Positions 33,508 through 50,786 of a stretch of 64,000 nucleotides of DNA are shown piece after piece. Position numbers and translations under genes: made by a program. Under the pieces are notes generated by a model, which worked only from the letters and a program-made list of their open reading frames with translations, was not told where the DNA came from and made no database searches. The stretch comes from Pogonophryne albipinna (taxonomy: Eukaryota; Chordata; Actinopteri; Perciformes; Artedidraconidae): contig CM053260.1 of assembly GCA_028583405.1 (NCBI GenBank), positions 19,298,813 through 19,362,812 on the forward strand, in the 5' to 3' direction. Numbering within the stretch: the first letter of the stretch is position 1; every line of letters begins with the position of its first letter.

Positions 33508-34214
33508 TTCCCTCCCTGCTACTCTTCCTCTCTCCTCTCCACTCCCCATTTCCTTTGTCATCCATCCCTCTGATCCTTTTGCGGCCAACAGGGAGACTTT
33601 TACCTCCTTTTTCTTTACGTAAGTCCTTGACATGTCACATTTTGCGTTTCTCAAAGATCAAACTGACTGGACATTAGAAGAATGAAGTATGTTATGGTGG
33701 CGGCATAAATGTGAAATATTTACAGGCTTGGATTCATCTTGGACAATGTTTACAGACACTTTCACTGCTGACAATGACTCATAAACGCTGCAGTGATATA
33801 GTGATAACAAGTGTAATAATCGTAATAATACATTTGATTTGGAATATCGCTTTTCTAAAGAGCTGCCACACCAAACAGAAAAATGCAGTTTAAGTGTAGA
33901 TGAGCTTCTTAATTGAATAGTTAAGACGAGATTTGTAGCAAAATCCCTGGACACCCTTGGTGGGCAAAAGGTGTAGCGTCACGCTAGCATGGAAAATGGT
34001 ACAGTGTTAAGAAGACTTAAGTATTAATTACCCTATTAACTACATATAATTCACTGTCTATATCAGGTCAGCCTCTTGTGTTGGAGCAGGCAGTGGAATT
34101 AACAGAGGGCTGCATTAATCCCCTTATTTTCCACATCAGCACTGGCGCATCTGAAAAACATGGCCCATTCAGGCGTTAATTACATAAAGTTCAGCGATGT
34201 GTGTGTCTTAGCGC

Positions 34215-34216
<2 letters not shown>

Positions 34217-34251
<35 letters not shown>
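34217..34251. repeat. (GT)n microsatellite, short
   Basis: About 17 GT units preceded by GCGCGC. Confidence 0.95.
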
Positions 34252-34254
<3 letters not shown>

Positions 34255-37200
34255 AAGGCCATTTGTTTTCTAGACGACATCAGCGGTGAAACACATTAAT
34301 CAATTAGTCTTAGGTGATAAACACTCGGAGCGTACCATCACGTTTCACATGGGATTCCCAGGTTTCAAGGTTGCTGCTGTCCACTGACAAGTACACATAC
34401 AAACAGACACTGTGGTGTACAGCCAGACTCACACACAGATCTAATTAAAACCGTTGTTGTGAATAGATCTGATTCCATTTCAGTGTGGTTAACAGTCCTT
34501 CATGGATAAGTAATGAGCTGCTGCCGACGGAGGGAGAGCACTTCAAGCCTTGTAGTCTGGACTGCAGCAAGACTCCTTCTGGAGTTACTATGGTGATTGG
34601 GACTGTAGCGGCCCATGGCAGCAGGACTGAGTGTCACTGTAATGAATGGAAATACGGGGTCGTGTTAGCTGGTGGCATGACACCCACTATTACATTATCA
34701 AGTTGTGTGAAATTCATCAGTTATGATAGAAATTCATCAGTTATGATCATCTCAGTTGAATTGGAAGAACACTCGGTTTTCATATGAGAGACAAGTTGTT
34801 TTTTCTGTTACGCTCACATCAGCGGTGCCATTTAGTGAGTGCCCCTTTTGGTTGTAACACAAGAGTAATACAATGATTACAGTAAAACAAATATATAATA
34901 TATAATAACTTTAGTTTTGTACAACTAATGAGAAACAAATAACTTAAATTGTATAGTAATTGATAGTAAACGAAGTGCCTAACACAGAATTAAAACAATA
35001 TCAAAATAACACTTAGGGACAAACAATAGGAATCAGTAAAAACACAGCATTTTTGTAGGCAATACACTGTGTGCAGCGTTGGGAATTAGCTGTCATTTTA
35101 TTTTTAGTATCCCAATAAAGAAGATAATTGCAGTAATAACAGTAACAACCTGTGATAAAAACATCAGCATTACGACATTGTTGGGATTTAAAACAAACTT
35201 AAGTGATGCTTTTAAGATGAAAAAACAAAAACATGTCATAATCAGTTTGGAGAAGCCGACACATATTGATCGAGCTGTCATCCGTCTTTCAATCATGCCA
35301 GTAGAATCTCCACTCAAATTACTAATGAGACTTTTATTTATCTATGAAAGCCAACTAAGTTTCAAGGCTGTAAACCTGAAGTAAAGACTTTCACAGATAA
35401 TGAGTTTCTGATCAATTGTTTTCAGTTACCTGCTGATTAGTCAGAAGAAAGATGTGATGGGCCAATGTTTCCTGGTTATTCGGTGATGTCATCAAACTAT
35501 GTGCTGATAATAAAAAGGACTTTTTCACTGGAAAATTAAAGGTAAAAAATAACATTATGAATGATGGCTGTATTCGGTTTGGCTTTTAGATATCATCGTT
35601 GACGTTATTAGTAACATCTGTGAATTTCCTTCTTTGAAGGGATGGTCACACATGAGCAAAACATTCCCCATTCTACGCCAGAAAAGGAACAAAACATCTT
35701 GCTGTGGAGCAAATTTGCATCTTTGAATTGCTTTGATTTAAACTTTGGTGAACTTTCATCCAGATCTCACCTCTGCAGGTGATGTTCCTTCGCATACATT
35801 AGCACATGTGTGAACCTGCCCTGACAGGTACAAATATCTGCTGTGAAAAATGCCAAAAATAGTATTATGTGTTAATAGATGAAACAAAGCCAACATACAA
35901 GTTGTGGTGAGAGGTTTTATTTCTTCCTGCAGGGACAGTGCACATTGATAGAAAAGTCAACCTAAAAACAAATTATATATTTCAATGAATATCTTTGTTA
36001 ACAGACTAAGAAGTTCCACTTGGGAGAACCTGGATTATAATGTTATATACTGTGGATATAATATGATGTGTTTCCGCTTTTGACCAAATGATGGGTTTTC
36101 AAACTGGTCGTTGGCTGTTGGTCAGAACTGAAGAATGACTGTGTGGAAGAAAGACAGTCAGTAAGAAAAGAGAGTAGAGTGATTGAATGTGCCCCATTAA
36201 AGAAGAAAAGCATTTTCTTATTGGCCTCAGCAATGAGGATGAACCCATACCCGGACTGACTGGAATGCATTTTCTGGCGAGCTATCGACAGCACAGCCGT
36301 CGGAAAATAGCAAAATAAAGCGGGACAATCTCCTCCTGTCTGTCTGTCTGTCTGGTGAGATAAAATAAATGTGTGACTCGGGCAGTGTGTGCGCCCAGTG
36401 CCTCTTCCTTTAACATATTTTCCTCTCTGTGCCTGTCGGAGCAGCAGGGCCACTTTGATCAGAGGGTTATCTGCACCGCTGCGGCCTAATCCGTGTATTT
36501 GCTCCGAGTCTTAGCTGGATCACCGCGCTCAAATCAAAGCACTACAGAGTCAGACCAAGAGAGAGCAGAGACATGCGGGAACACACACTTTTAAACACTC
36601 ACAGGCATACTGTATGCACACACACTCTCAAACACACTTTAAAAAAATCCACCTCATTGGGTCATCAGACTATAATTTTAATTGAACATGTGTGATCAAG
36701 GCCACAAACGCGTCTAAATACATGTTACACAGGCAACACGGTCACAGGCAGTTTTGCTCTATAAAAAAGAGTCATTTCTATTTGAGTTAAGCTGTAAGTA
36801 TTTTTTTACAACACCTCTGGAGCTGTCACAGTAATGCTCGCTACGAGGCTGCATTGAGAGACACTCAGCTGTATTACGAATACTGATAATTACAACACAA
36901 TTACAACACCTACGCTACATTATAACACAATCAAGAGATACAGATGATTTTGGGTAGCTGTTCACACTTTCTAGGAATCTTTACTCTTTACATCATAATG
37001 ACACTCAGTCATTAAACCATCTCCCACTAACCAGTCCTGCAGATGATTTTGCTGCGAAATAAAAAAAGTAGATACATATCTGGAGCCCTATCAGGAATAC
37101 ATGAATATATTTTTACAAAACTCCCGTTGTGTCATTGACTATTTCACACTTGAACATATTTCACTTCTTGCCTGTGTTAACGCATTATTTAAGCAGGCAT

Positions 37201-38269
37201 TAACCTTTTCTACAACCTAGAACTAAACGTCCTTACAACATATTTAGTCTCCAGATTTGAGTTACAAGTTTAACAAAGGCATACATAAAAGAAACAAAGA
37301 AGAAAATCAAGGGTACAGTATGTCTAGACCATAAATTAAAGAGCAATGACTAAAACTCATTTAGCAAATAGTCTGTAAATGATGCGGACGTGTGGCAGCC
37401 TGGATTATTATATCAAACAAATAAGGAAAATCACTTCTGGAGTGCCCTCTATTTAGTAGATAATCCCATACCCTTCTGTGTGACCTCCCAAAGGAAGCAA
37501 TACACACAGGGAGATAGAAAAACAAAGCAGAGAGGGAGAAGGCAGAGCATGTGAGATAATGAAATAACTTATGGAGATGTGCTTCCCTCTTGGGGAGAGA
37601 GAGCGAGTGAGCGAGGGAGGTATAGAGGGAGTGAGGTAATTGCTCTGGGCTCGTTCTATCTGGAGTTCAGGTCGGACTGAGGGCAAGGGATGTTTTATAA
37701 GAACTCCTGTTGGACACAGGTTGGTGAAAATATAGACGAGATTGAGGCCATTACTTCCGGAACGCAACGGGGAAGTTTGGGATTTTCTGCTTCAGTTAGA
37801 TATTCAATTTGTGTCTGAGTCTTCGTGTAATTACAAATTAAATCGTATGTGGTCGAAGTGTCCAGCTCAAACTTCTGAGATGAAGAAAAACAACAGCTCC
37901 TTGCACAAAGTGATTTTTTGTTAACACCTTAAAGTCTTAGAGAGATCAAAACACTGACTTAAAGGGGCCCCTTAGCCTATCACGTACAAAGTGTTGGAGC
38001 ACTAGCCGATAGAAGAGGCAGTGTTACGTACAGTAGTGATGTCACTATGTTAAAGAAGTAGACAAAGGAGTCCTATGTTCAGTTTGTCATTCCTATAAAT
38101 ATAACCAACATGGCAGGAAGAAATGATTTGTTAGAGATTTCCAAAATGTACCATCTTCTTATAATTCTACAATTAAAGGATATGTTTGAAATTATTCTAT
38201 ATTTGTATTATTTAAAAAAAATTATATGACATATATCACAAATCAACTTTTATTAAAAAAAACTCAGAT

Positions 38270-38420
38270 CTCAGTAATCTCCTGAAACAGCTTGGAACTT
38301 TCTAATGGTTCCCAAACAGGACTAAATAGTGCTTTTGCTGGGGACTACTTTGAGCTGCGGATTAATACACATTTGGTGCTCTAATCTAAGTATTAAGCAG
38401 CATGATGTGTGTAGGAATGA
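38270..38420. repeat. Diverged interspersed repeat, copy a
   Basis: Contains ACTAAATAGTGCTTTTGCTG followed by GGGACTA and a GCGGATTAATACACATTTGG block. It shares a GCTGGGGACT core and neighbouring sequence with 55420-55640. The ends are not defined and the class is unknown. Confidence 0.4.
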
Positions 38421-40535
38421 GTCATAAACTGTAGTGTTCATCATAATGAACTAACACTGCAATGGTTGACTCACTGATGTGTTTTTAATAGTTTTTGGAC
38501 ATGGAGCAACGTGCCACAATGAGGCTTTGGCTATACATATTGAAACTTTCTTAAACAATTATTCATTTTTTTCCCACTTGTTGACAATCTACAGACATAT
38601 GGTTAAAAGAAAACAATTAAAAATGTTGTTTTTCCAACTATAAAATAATGGTACTGTATTATTTTGCAATGCTGACAAAAGGTGTCCTAATTTGAAGATG
38701 AAATTGCGAATGTCTTGGTAAAAACAGTCAGACAATTCCTTTAAATTAATACACTGATTAAATACTGATAATATTCACACCTGTTGGTGGAAATCCCAAG
38801 TGCTTCCTGGTGTTGAAGAGAGCAGCGCCGAGGCAAACTTTGAAGCTGAGCTTCCTGATCCCCGTGAGACTCCTATGTTAATAAATGAGATCTCCTGCAA
38901 AGCAATACGGCTTTAACCCTATGTTTTATGTATGAGGCAAAGGAGAGCAGAACTAAAAAGGAGGAATCATCTAGGCACATATAAGTGCCAGAATCCAATC
39001 TCAGCTCCATTAGCGCAGGACAAATCCTATACAGTGAGAAGGGGTCTCCATATGTTTCCATGAGGGAGCTCAGGAAGCCATTATGGAAATGAAAGGGGAC
39101 AAATCACACGATACAGATCACTGGGTGAAGCAGGAACAAAATCATGGTGCAGTATACTTTGGCCGGCTAGGCTCAACAAAAGGCTGAAACCTGCACAGTT
39201 CCCATTGCAGGCTTCTTATGAACTAACACATTGAGGACGACAGATGGAAAATTCCATTAGTTCACATTTGTGTCATCTTGTTTCTACAAATTATGCTGTT
39301 GTGCTGCAGATTCGAGATTACGGCTCCCTTGCTTACTTTTTCATTGCGCTGGCACCTTCCACATGAGACACTAAGGTTTAGCAGCCCAGCGTCTTATTTG
39401 ATCACGTGTCAGCACATTATCACCATCTCTCCATCTTGGCACGGCACAGAACTCATTCTAAGTGCGCTCGGAGTCACAACTACTGCAGAAGGTTATGTTG
39501 GAAGACAATTTGTCTGTGTTTTCCAATGAGTTAGCATCCCCTCCGAGCGTATGCTCCATCACTGTAGATACAGATCCTTACAAACAATCTCCCAAATGCT
39601 AATTGAGGTAATTAAAGCCGCAGCATCCAGAGGAAACAGGTGCAGGTGGTGGGCATTATTCATGTCCCCTTGCCCTTGGAGGTAACCCTCTCAATCTACT
39701 GAGGTAAACAAGACAGACAGGGGTGCAATTTTCACTGTTTTCTTTGTTAAGGCAAGCACACAAGAAGCTATATTTCCCACTGGTATTAGAGTGTCGTTGT
39801 TACTGTGTGTAAGACATCAACAGATAAGTATTCTTTCAAGCTCAATGCCAAAATATTTTCTAACACACACATTTTCCTTGAGCTCTATCTAGTAACTTCA
39901 TCAACATTTACGCAGACGCTCTGAAGGGAATGTACTTTCTCCAGTTGCTAAACTGACAAGACTCTAAATATGACGAAGACAGTGGTGCCAGGCAAATTCA
40001 GTTCCCAAGGAGACACTATTTCAAAACACATACTTTCTTGAAAAAGGTAATTTGAATGCCCATCATTACCCCTTCTCGCCTCAAGAATGTCCTTCAATTT
40101 GTCAAGACTTGTTTTTTTTAAGAAATGCAAATGCCTTGGTCCTAAATGTCAGACTATCGTAGTGATGGCGGTGGGGGTCTGATGGCAGTGGGGGTCTGAC
40201 ACCATAACAGAGGCCTTGTATATATCAGACAGTGATTAGCTTAATACTCATTAGAGAATATTTGTGTCGACACCCTTCCTGCACCCTCCTCCAGGCAACC
40301 AGGCAACAGGAATCATGGCAATTAAAAATGGGAACCATCAGCCCGCCCATGTGTTAGCCCTTGAAGAAAACACACATACATCCTGTGCTTTGCAATATAC
40401 ACATGCGTAGGAGAATACAAACAAACTCCCGGATCAAACATATATTAGATTAAACACAAAGTCACTCACTTGAACCAATGTTTGTTTCTTAGCACCATTT
40501 AGCATCTCTGCAATGAAAAGCATGTAGTCTGAAAA

Positions 40536-40670
40536 AGGTTCAAGGTTCAAGGTTCTTTATTGTCAAACTAACATAGCTACAGAGTAATTATGTCGTTGAA
40601 AATCTTAGGTCACAGGCTTCTCCAACAATGCAACACAATAATACAGATAAGCAGACAATCATGACAAAAA
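40536..40670. mobile_element. Retroposon 3'-end fragment with TTCAAGG repeats
   Basis: Three tandem GGTTCAA units lead into GGTTCTTTATTGTCAAACTA and a block ending near ACAATGCAACACAATAATAC. Tandem short units at one end suit a LINE or SINE 3' tail in reverse orientation. From memory it is a common fish repeat. No duplication found. Confidence 0.5.
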
Positions 40671-40679
40671 GATGATATT

Positions 40680-44188
<3,509 letters not shown>

Positions 44189-44453
44189 TACATAAGCCTT
44201 CATATCTCTGCAGAAACACACAGATATTCTCCTGTCATGTACTAACAGCTTTTTTCCCCCTTTTACTGTCACTAAACCATGTATAGACTATGTAAGTCCT
44301 TATTAGCCATGATCCAGCACCTGCTGCTAACATTAATTGCCAGTGGAAATGTTATCAGACCACGATCTGCCTGTTAAAGCTACATGTCGATCTGTCACAG
44401 ACACACACGCCTCTCTGATGGCTGATACTGGTCTCAAAAACAATCCCATGTAT

Positions 44454-45940
<1,487 letters not shown>

Positions 45941-46446
45941 GGCCGGCTCGGAGCTGGAGCTTGAAAAGCACCGGGTTTTCCTGTTCACACCGCAGCGGAG
46001 CAGCCTCTTAGCTCCGGAATCCGGTTCGTTTCAAGCAACAAAAAATTGTCCGGCCAGAGCAAAAGCACTACATACGTCACGCTTACGTCGAGGCGGGGGC
46101 AGGGGCGGGATCAACTCCTGAACAACAACAAAAAGCCGGCGTTTTATCCAGTTTGTACACAACGATGGAGAAACTTAACAAGCAGCAGTGGCCCACTGAA
46201 GAGACCAGCTACCTACTGGGAATCTGGTCTTCCGAAGAGGTACAGAGGAAGCTGGAGCACAATCGGCCATTGTTGTTGTTGTTGTCGGTGTCAGCTGTGA
46301 GGGGTTTCCGCGCGGTTTGGCTTTATGAAGCAGGCACGCAAACGGTTACGTCATGACGCAAACGATGACGCAATGACGCAGCACCAGTCGGACTCTGGGC
46401 GGTGTGAAAAGAACCGGAGCTAAACCGAAGAACCGGTTCTGAACCT
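45941..46446 (+). mobile_element. PIF/Harbinger-like remnant (ends approximate)
   Basis: The two ends share a diverged inverted arrangement, each running into TTCACACCGC (about 45993 at left; reverse-complemented near 46400 at right). GC-rich flanks surround a Myb/SANT-like coding remnant. PIF/Harbinger elements carry a separate Myb-like gene, which is the basis of the call. I could not fix exact ends or a 3-bp duplication. No transposase gene is present, so it is non-autonomous. Confidence 0.5.
46165..46356 (+). pseudogene. Myb/SANT-like fragment of a Harbinger-type gene
   Basis: From the ATG at 46165 the frame encodes a short Lys/Gln start and then the motif W-P-T-E-E-T-x-x-L-L-x-I-W-S-S-E-E-V-Q-x-x-L. 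This matches the first helix region of Myb/SANT-like (trihelix-type) domains in the DNA-binding protein of PIF/Harbinger elements. After about residue 32 the frame enters a GTT repeat (poly-Leu) and loses similarity. Only the first third of the domain remains, so it is a non-functional remnant. Confidence 0.55.
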
Positions 46447-47020
46447 TTTTTTACATTAAAGGTCCCATGTCATGCTTTTCGGGTATTACACGTCCCCTTG
46501 TGTGTTTTCAAGGTTTTTATGCATGTAAACGGTCTGCAGAGTCAAAAACCCTCAAAGTAGGGGAGACCAGGGACAGTTGCAACACTTTTTGGGCTTTTCC
46601 CCAATAAGTAAAAAACTATTTACAATAGGATAGCCATTTTGCTATATTATACATTATCAATATGTCAGCTACTGAAACAATGTATTTAAGATGTTTTTAT
46701 GAAATAAGTATAGGTTGGAAAATGTATTTTTTTTTTAAACTCAACTGTTACAACTGTCCTTGTGTACAGGGACAGTTGTAGCACATGCCAGGCACGGTTG
46801 TAACATGTTAATAACGGTTACCTTTTTTCACACTACATGACAACAAATAGGGAAAGCTGTCAAATTCTAAGGCAACAAGATTTGAATGGGGTTTCACACA
46901 TCCTCCAACAAACAATGAACAATGAACAGGATAACAGATAACACACACAGCATCATCATCCTCTGTGAAGGATTAAACTGTTCTCTGAGAGGTGCTTCTA
47001 CCTTAATTATGTGGACCTAC

Positions 47021-47321
47021 CTCCTTTGAGCTGAGACCATAATATAAATCAGCTGCCTCCATCAGGTAGTCTCAAAAGCATCTCCTGCTCTGTTGAGAAC
47101 ACCTTCTTTGGTGTCCAGTAGCCTACTCTTGGGGGTGTTTGTGATCCCTGACTCTCCAACCTCAGCCTCTTTGTATGGAACCGGTACAGGGGGACATGGC
47201 ATATATCCAGGGACTTTGCCCCTTCCCTGAATGATTTGCCCTTCTCAACTTCATTTGAGGCCCTCTGCAGCAGAGCAAGTGGCACTCCCCTGTCTGTCTT
47301 CCTCTTTCTGACATTTGGCAT
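47021..47321 (-). pseudogene. pogo-type transposase N-terminus, frameshifted
   Basis: From the ATG at 47321 the frame starts MPNVRKRKTDRGVP and continues through a helix-turn-helix of the Psq type (about residues 12-45, with EVEKGKSFREGAKSLDI). It then reaches a GYWTPKKVFSTEQEM segment typical of pogo/Tigger-like fish transposases. The frame ends at TGA (47049-47051) after 90 residues. A one-base shift near 47074 restores family-like sequence ending in LYYGLSSKE, directly followed by a splice-donor-like GTAGGT (GT at plus 47020-47019). The DDE catalytic part is absent from the element. Confidence 0.78.
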
Positions 47322-47326
47322 ACTGT

Positions 47327-47490
<164 letters not shown>

Positions 47491-47509
47491 TAGGCAGGCT
47501 GTACAGTAT

Positions 47510-47600
47510 TTTATTCTGTTTAGTTTTACAGGGACAATGCACACCAATCAACAATACAAATATGCTTGAACAATTGATCATTCAAGCAAATGAGCCATCA
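47510..47600. repeat. Possible retroposon fragment within the pogo element
   Basis: TTTTACAGGGACAATGCACACC followed by AATCAACAATACA resembles the start of a reversed fish retroposon tail. A related core, CAGGGACAGTGCACATTGAT, occurs at about 35931. Ends undefined. Confidence 0.3.
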
Positions 47601-48038
47601 TTGTAAATGTGCCATGTTACAACCGTCCCGTTACAACCGTCCCAGGACCACCAGTCTTGCTTTCACCCCCTGTGAACCTGCCTGATTGCTAGCTTGACCC
47701 ATATTTAGCTAGTTATATTTGTAGCTTACAAAACAGTGATTCTAATAATACTAGTTTGGATTCCTTGACATTTGAACTCAAGACGGTATCCAAAAAATAC
47801 ATCATATAATATTTTACCTCAGAAACACACTTTTTCTGATATCTTACGTGAGAAATTCAAACGTGGCTCCTTTTTTTCTCAGCGATCTTACCATCTAACT
47901 GCGCATGTGCAGGGTGAGTTTCATCACTCTAGCTTGTTTGTGATTGGAGATATTGAAGGTGTTACAACCGACCCGTGTTGCAACTGTCCCTGGTCTCCCC
48001 TACACCCTGTAGGGAGTAAAACTCTAACACAAAAAAGG

Positions 48039-48233
48039 GTACCTGGGCATCGCTACGTAGGGATACCCAGTAGCCACACCCAGAGCTATGGCCGCACCCT
48101 CTGCCAGCCTTTCACGAAACAAAGCTTCCCAAACCTTTCAGCGATTCATGCTGGATATGTACAGCGTAGGGCACTGAAGAACGATGCTGTTCCTACTTTG
48201 TTTGGACCAGCGGGAGATTCGGGTACACAACCT
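48039..48233 (+). pseudogene. THAP-domain-like C-terminal fragment of a transposase
   Basis: The plus frame contains LCQPFTKQSFPNLSAIHAGY, then LKNDAVPTLF (AVPTLF at 48186-48203). The THAP zinc finger (C2CH) ends with C-x2-H-F and a conserved AVPTIF box; here the Cys is kept, His is replaced by Pro, and the box is present. The upstream Cys pair is not visible. The frame runs to a strong splice donor, CCT|GTAAGT (GT at 48234-48235), so this looks like the end of an exon. Kolobok transposases carry THAP domains, and the fragment lies inside a TTAA-flanked element. Confidence 0.6.
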
Positions 48234-48289
48234 GTAAGTATTCATTGTTGTTTGTGTATTTATGATGTTTAAAACAAACAAGGTAAACT

Positions 48290-48412
48290 GTAAAACTGTC
48301 TGAAACTGTGCTGTTACCATTCTTGGGCCAGGACTCTCTTGAAAAAGACATTTTTAATCTCAATGAGACCTATCCTGGTTAAATAAAGGTAAAATAAAAA
48401 TTAAAAAAAGGT
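48290..48412 (+). mobile_element. 5'-truncated retroposon tail
   Basis: Contains TTTTTAATCTCAATGAGACC and CCTGGTTAAATAAAGGTAAA followed by an A-rich end with AAATAAAAATTAAAAAAA. This resembles the 3' end of a fish LINE from memory. It lies within the family 2 element; no clear duplication. Confidence 0.5.
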
Positions 48413-48535
48413 ATCTACCACGACTGTTTAAATGGGTAAACGTTTTTCGGGCTACTACGTTGGGATCGCGGAGAAATGCTCAACTCAACAATGGAATTAT
48501 GATCAGTAGAAATGGCCATGACATGGGACCTTTAA

Positions 48536-49377
48536 ACACAGTTATTTTACATTATCATCCATGCAATATTGTGCAGCTTAAACCTGATCAACCACATACA
48601 ACAACCCTTACCTTTTTACTGTATTTACTATAGAACTGTATTTGAATGAAGTTTAACACAGGTTTGTCGTCAGTGGCCTAATGTCAACTTTTTATGCAGA
48701 CACGGAACCATGATTTCTTCAAGTCTCACTGAGGTGTTGTCGAAGTGAAAAGCCTCATTCAGAACTTTTTTGGAGAGCATGTTTACACACCTCTTGTTTA
48801 TGCAACAGAAGTGATTCATCAAGTAGAAGATTTGAATGCGCAAGCGACTAAATGAGGGAATGCAGGAGAGAAACAGCTTGCCATCCTTCATGATGATAAT
48901 CTCCTCCGTGCTAATGCACATCTCAATATCCCAGGCAACACAAGTCAGATTGTAGTTTCTGACAAGTATGGATTGCATAACAGCATCTGGCTAATCCTCA
49001 GCCTACAGGCGCATGAGCATAACCTCTAATTAGATTTATTTGCTGCTTTCATGGGACTCGTCTTTACCATTACCATTTGGTTCTCTGGTGAAAGATGTCA
49101 TTAAAATTCTCGACTAAGTTCAGTGGATTTCTACTGATTTCCATGGACACGAGTGAGAGATGAGAGAGATGGGCGGGACGAGGAGGAAGAGGAGAATGGA
49201 TGTGATGTATTGTTATCATCCGACACCTATTCATGTTCCTAAGCTAAAGCAGGCACTTCATTTATGTCACCTTTGTTGCCACTTGTAACAGTAGATGGTA
49301 TGGTTCTATTGTTGTATCAGTATAATAGCAGTATAAAACAGCGCAGTGTGTTAATGCTAACAAAGAGACATGTTTTT
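48536..49377. other. No gene recognised
   Basis: Unique-looking DNA. A 102-residue minus frame at 48670-48978 has no recognised domain. No repeat ends found. Confidence 0.5.
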
Positions 49378-49683
49378 CATTGTGTTGGCTTTACTCCAAC
49401 ACACCAGATTTGAAATGAAACAATGACTTTAAGGTTAAAGGGCTGACTTTCAGCTTTAAAGCTGTTTGAGGGTGTTCACATCTATATTGGCTGAATAGTG
49501 TAGGAGTCGTAGCCCTTTTTATCCTCAGGGGAACATGTATAAAAAGGGCTAGCATTTCTATATGGTTCATCAGATGTGGTTGTAAACAACAGCGAATTAA
49601 AGCTGAAAGAGTCAGCACTTTGACCCCACAGTCAATGTTTCATTTCAAATCCAATGTGTTCAGAGCCAAAACAATATGGTCCT
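49378..49683. mobile_element. Foldback (long inverted repeat) MITE
   Basis: Two arms of roughly 130-145 bp are reverse complements with moderate divergence. The best blocks are GATTTGAAATGAAACA (about 49407-49422), GACTTTCAGCTTTAA (about 49445-49460) and AGCCCTTTTTAT (about 49510-49521), each mirrored at 49538-49661. The centre is the unpaired CCTCAGGGGAACATGT. No coding capacity; no duplication confirmed. Confidence 0.75.
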
Positions 49684-49935
49684 AACCCTTGCAAACTGCA
49701 CTGTGTGTTATCACTATTTAATCCTTTAACTAACTAGTGTTATTGCAGTGTATGGTACAGCAGTTTATTGGCACTTGGGGATAGAAAGTCACTTTCAAAG
49801 GTCAGCACAGTTAAAGAGAAAATTAAGAGTACACGGTACACAGCACACAATGCACGAAAATACATCAATTACTCTTACAAAGCCAGCAATGAGAGACACA
49901 ATAGAGCTAGCTAACATAAGTAGTTACTGACATTG

Positions 49936-50364
49936 CAACCCAGTCTCACGGCATTTCGTGTTATAGTCACGACATTTAATCTATTGATTCGTGTTCACCA
50001 ACACGATTTTTCCCTTTTTTTCGTGTCACACAGAACGATTTTAAAAGCAATGTATTTCTATTGGTAGTATGTTTCGTGCCTGCAACACGTCTTTTTGTCC
50101 GGTCGGGTTTTGGAAGACCGGAAGCTGTGTGGTTCATAAAACCTTTTCTTACTCAATATCAAGCCACGATTATTGTTTTTATTTTAAATCGTATAATGTC
50201 AGACTTTTTTGCCGTCCGTGAGGAAAATAAATGGGGCTCAGAGCCTCAGAATACTGAACTCTGTATTTATTAAATCTTTTTTCCTTCTAATTTGTTATTC
50301 TTTTCAAAATAACACACTGTTATTTACTCAACAATAACACACGAAATGCCGTGAGACTGGGTTG
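49936..50364. mobile_element. MITE with 7-bp duplication (429 bp)
   Basis: Inverted ends of about 29 bp start CAACCCAGTCTCACGGCATT on both sides. An exact GACATTG repeat flanks the element (49929-49935 and 50365-50371). Seven bases is unusual: hAT gives 8, and MULE elements 8-10. Shifting the ends by one base does not give a perfect 8. No coding capacity. Superfamily undetermined. Confidence 0.82.
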
Positions 50365-50371
50365 GACATTG

Positions 50372-50786
50372 TTACACTGGAACTTTAATTTCAAAATAAA
50401 AATGTTGTATTAATTTGTAAAAATGTGTGAATTGTTCCTGTGAATCCAAAACTTCTTTCTAATTATTAAATCATGTTTTTGATTTAATTACCCCAAATGG
50501 CTCTAATTCATAGCAGTATACTAATGTTATTTCTATTGATAGAGCTTACACTTGGACTGCTAAGCATAATATCTGCATGCCATTTTCCTTCTGTATGTGG
50601 ATTGATGAGGGAAAATAGAATAAGTACGTTTTATTCCAAACGCGAAACATCGGAATATATAGGCCACTTGATTTGATCAACTCAGACAGCTGCTGATATT
50701 AGCTTCACTTTAGATTTACATTTTACACAGCAGGAGGACTATAGATTTATTTCCACATAAAACAACAAATGCAAAACCTATGATAT
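50372..50786. other. No gene recognised
   Basis: AT-rich unique-looking DNA between the MITE and the Tc1 relic. Confidence 0.5.

Larger units (their letters stand above)
33505..40535. other. No gene recognised
   Basis: Long, mainly unique-looking stretch. Included are a tandem duplication of AAATTCATCAGTTATGAT at about 34708-34748, a short (CTGT)n run near 36337-36353, and AAGGGGCCCCTT near 37963. The longest frame (136 residues minus, 36043-36453) has no domain. A small GCAGGGACAGTGCACATTGA block at about 35930-35950 resembles a retroposon fragment also seen near 47528. Confidence 0.5.

Noticed and set aside
36043..36453. 136-residue minus-strand frame
   Set aside because: No domain and no exon-like boundaries supporting it.
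47772..48272. 166-residue plus-strand frame taken as one protein
   Set aside because: It crosses the pogo/host junction at 48000; only the part after 48039 belongs to the THAP-like exon.
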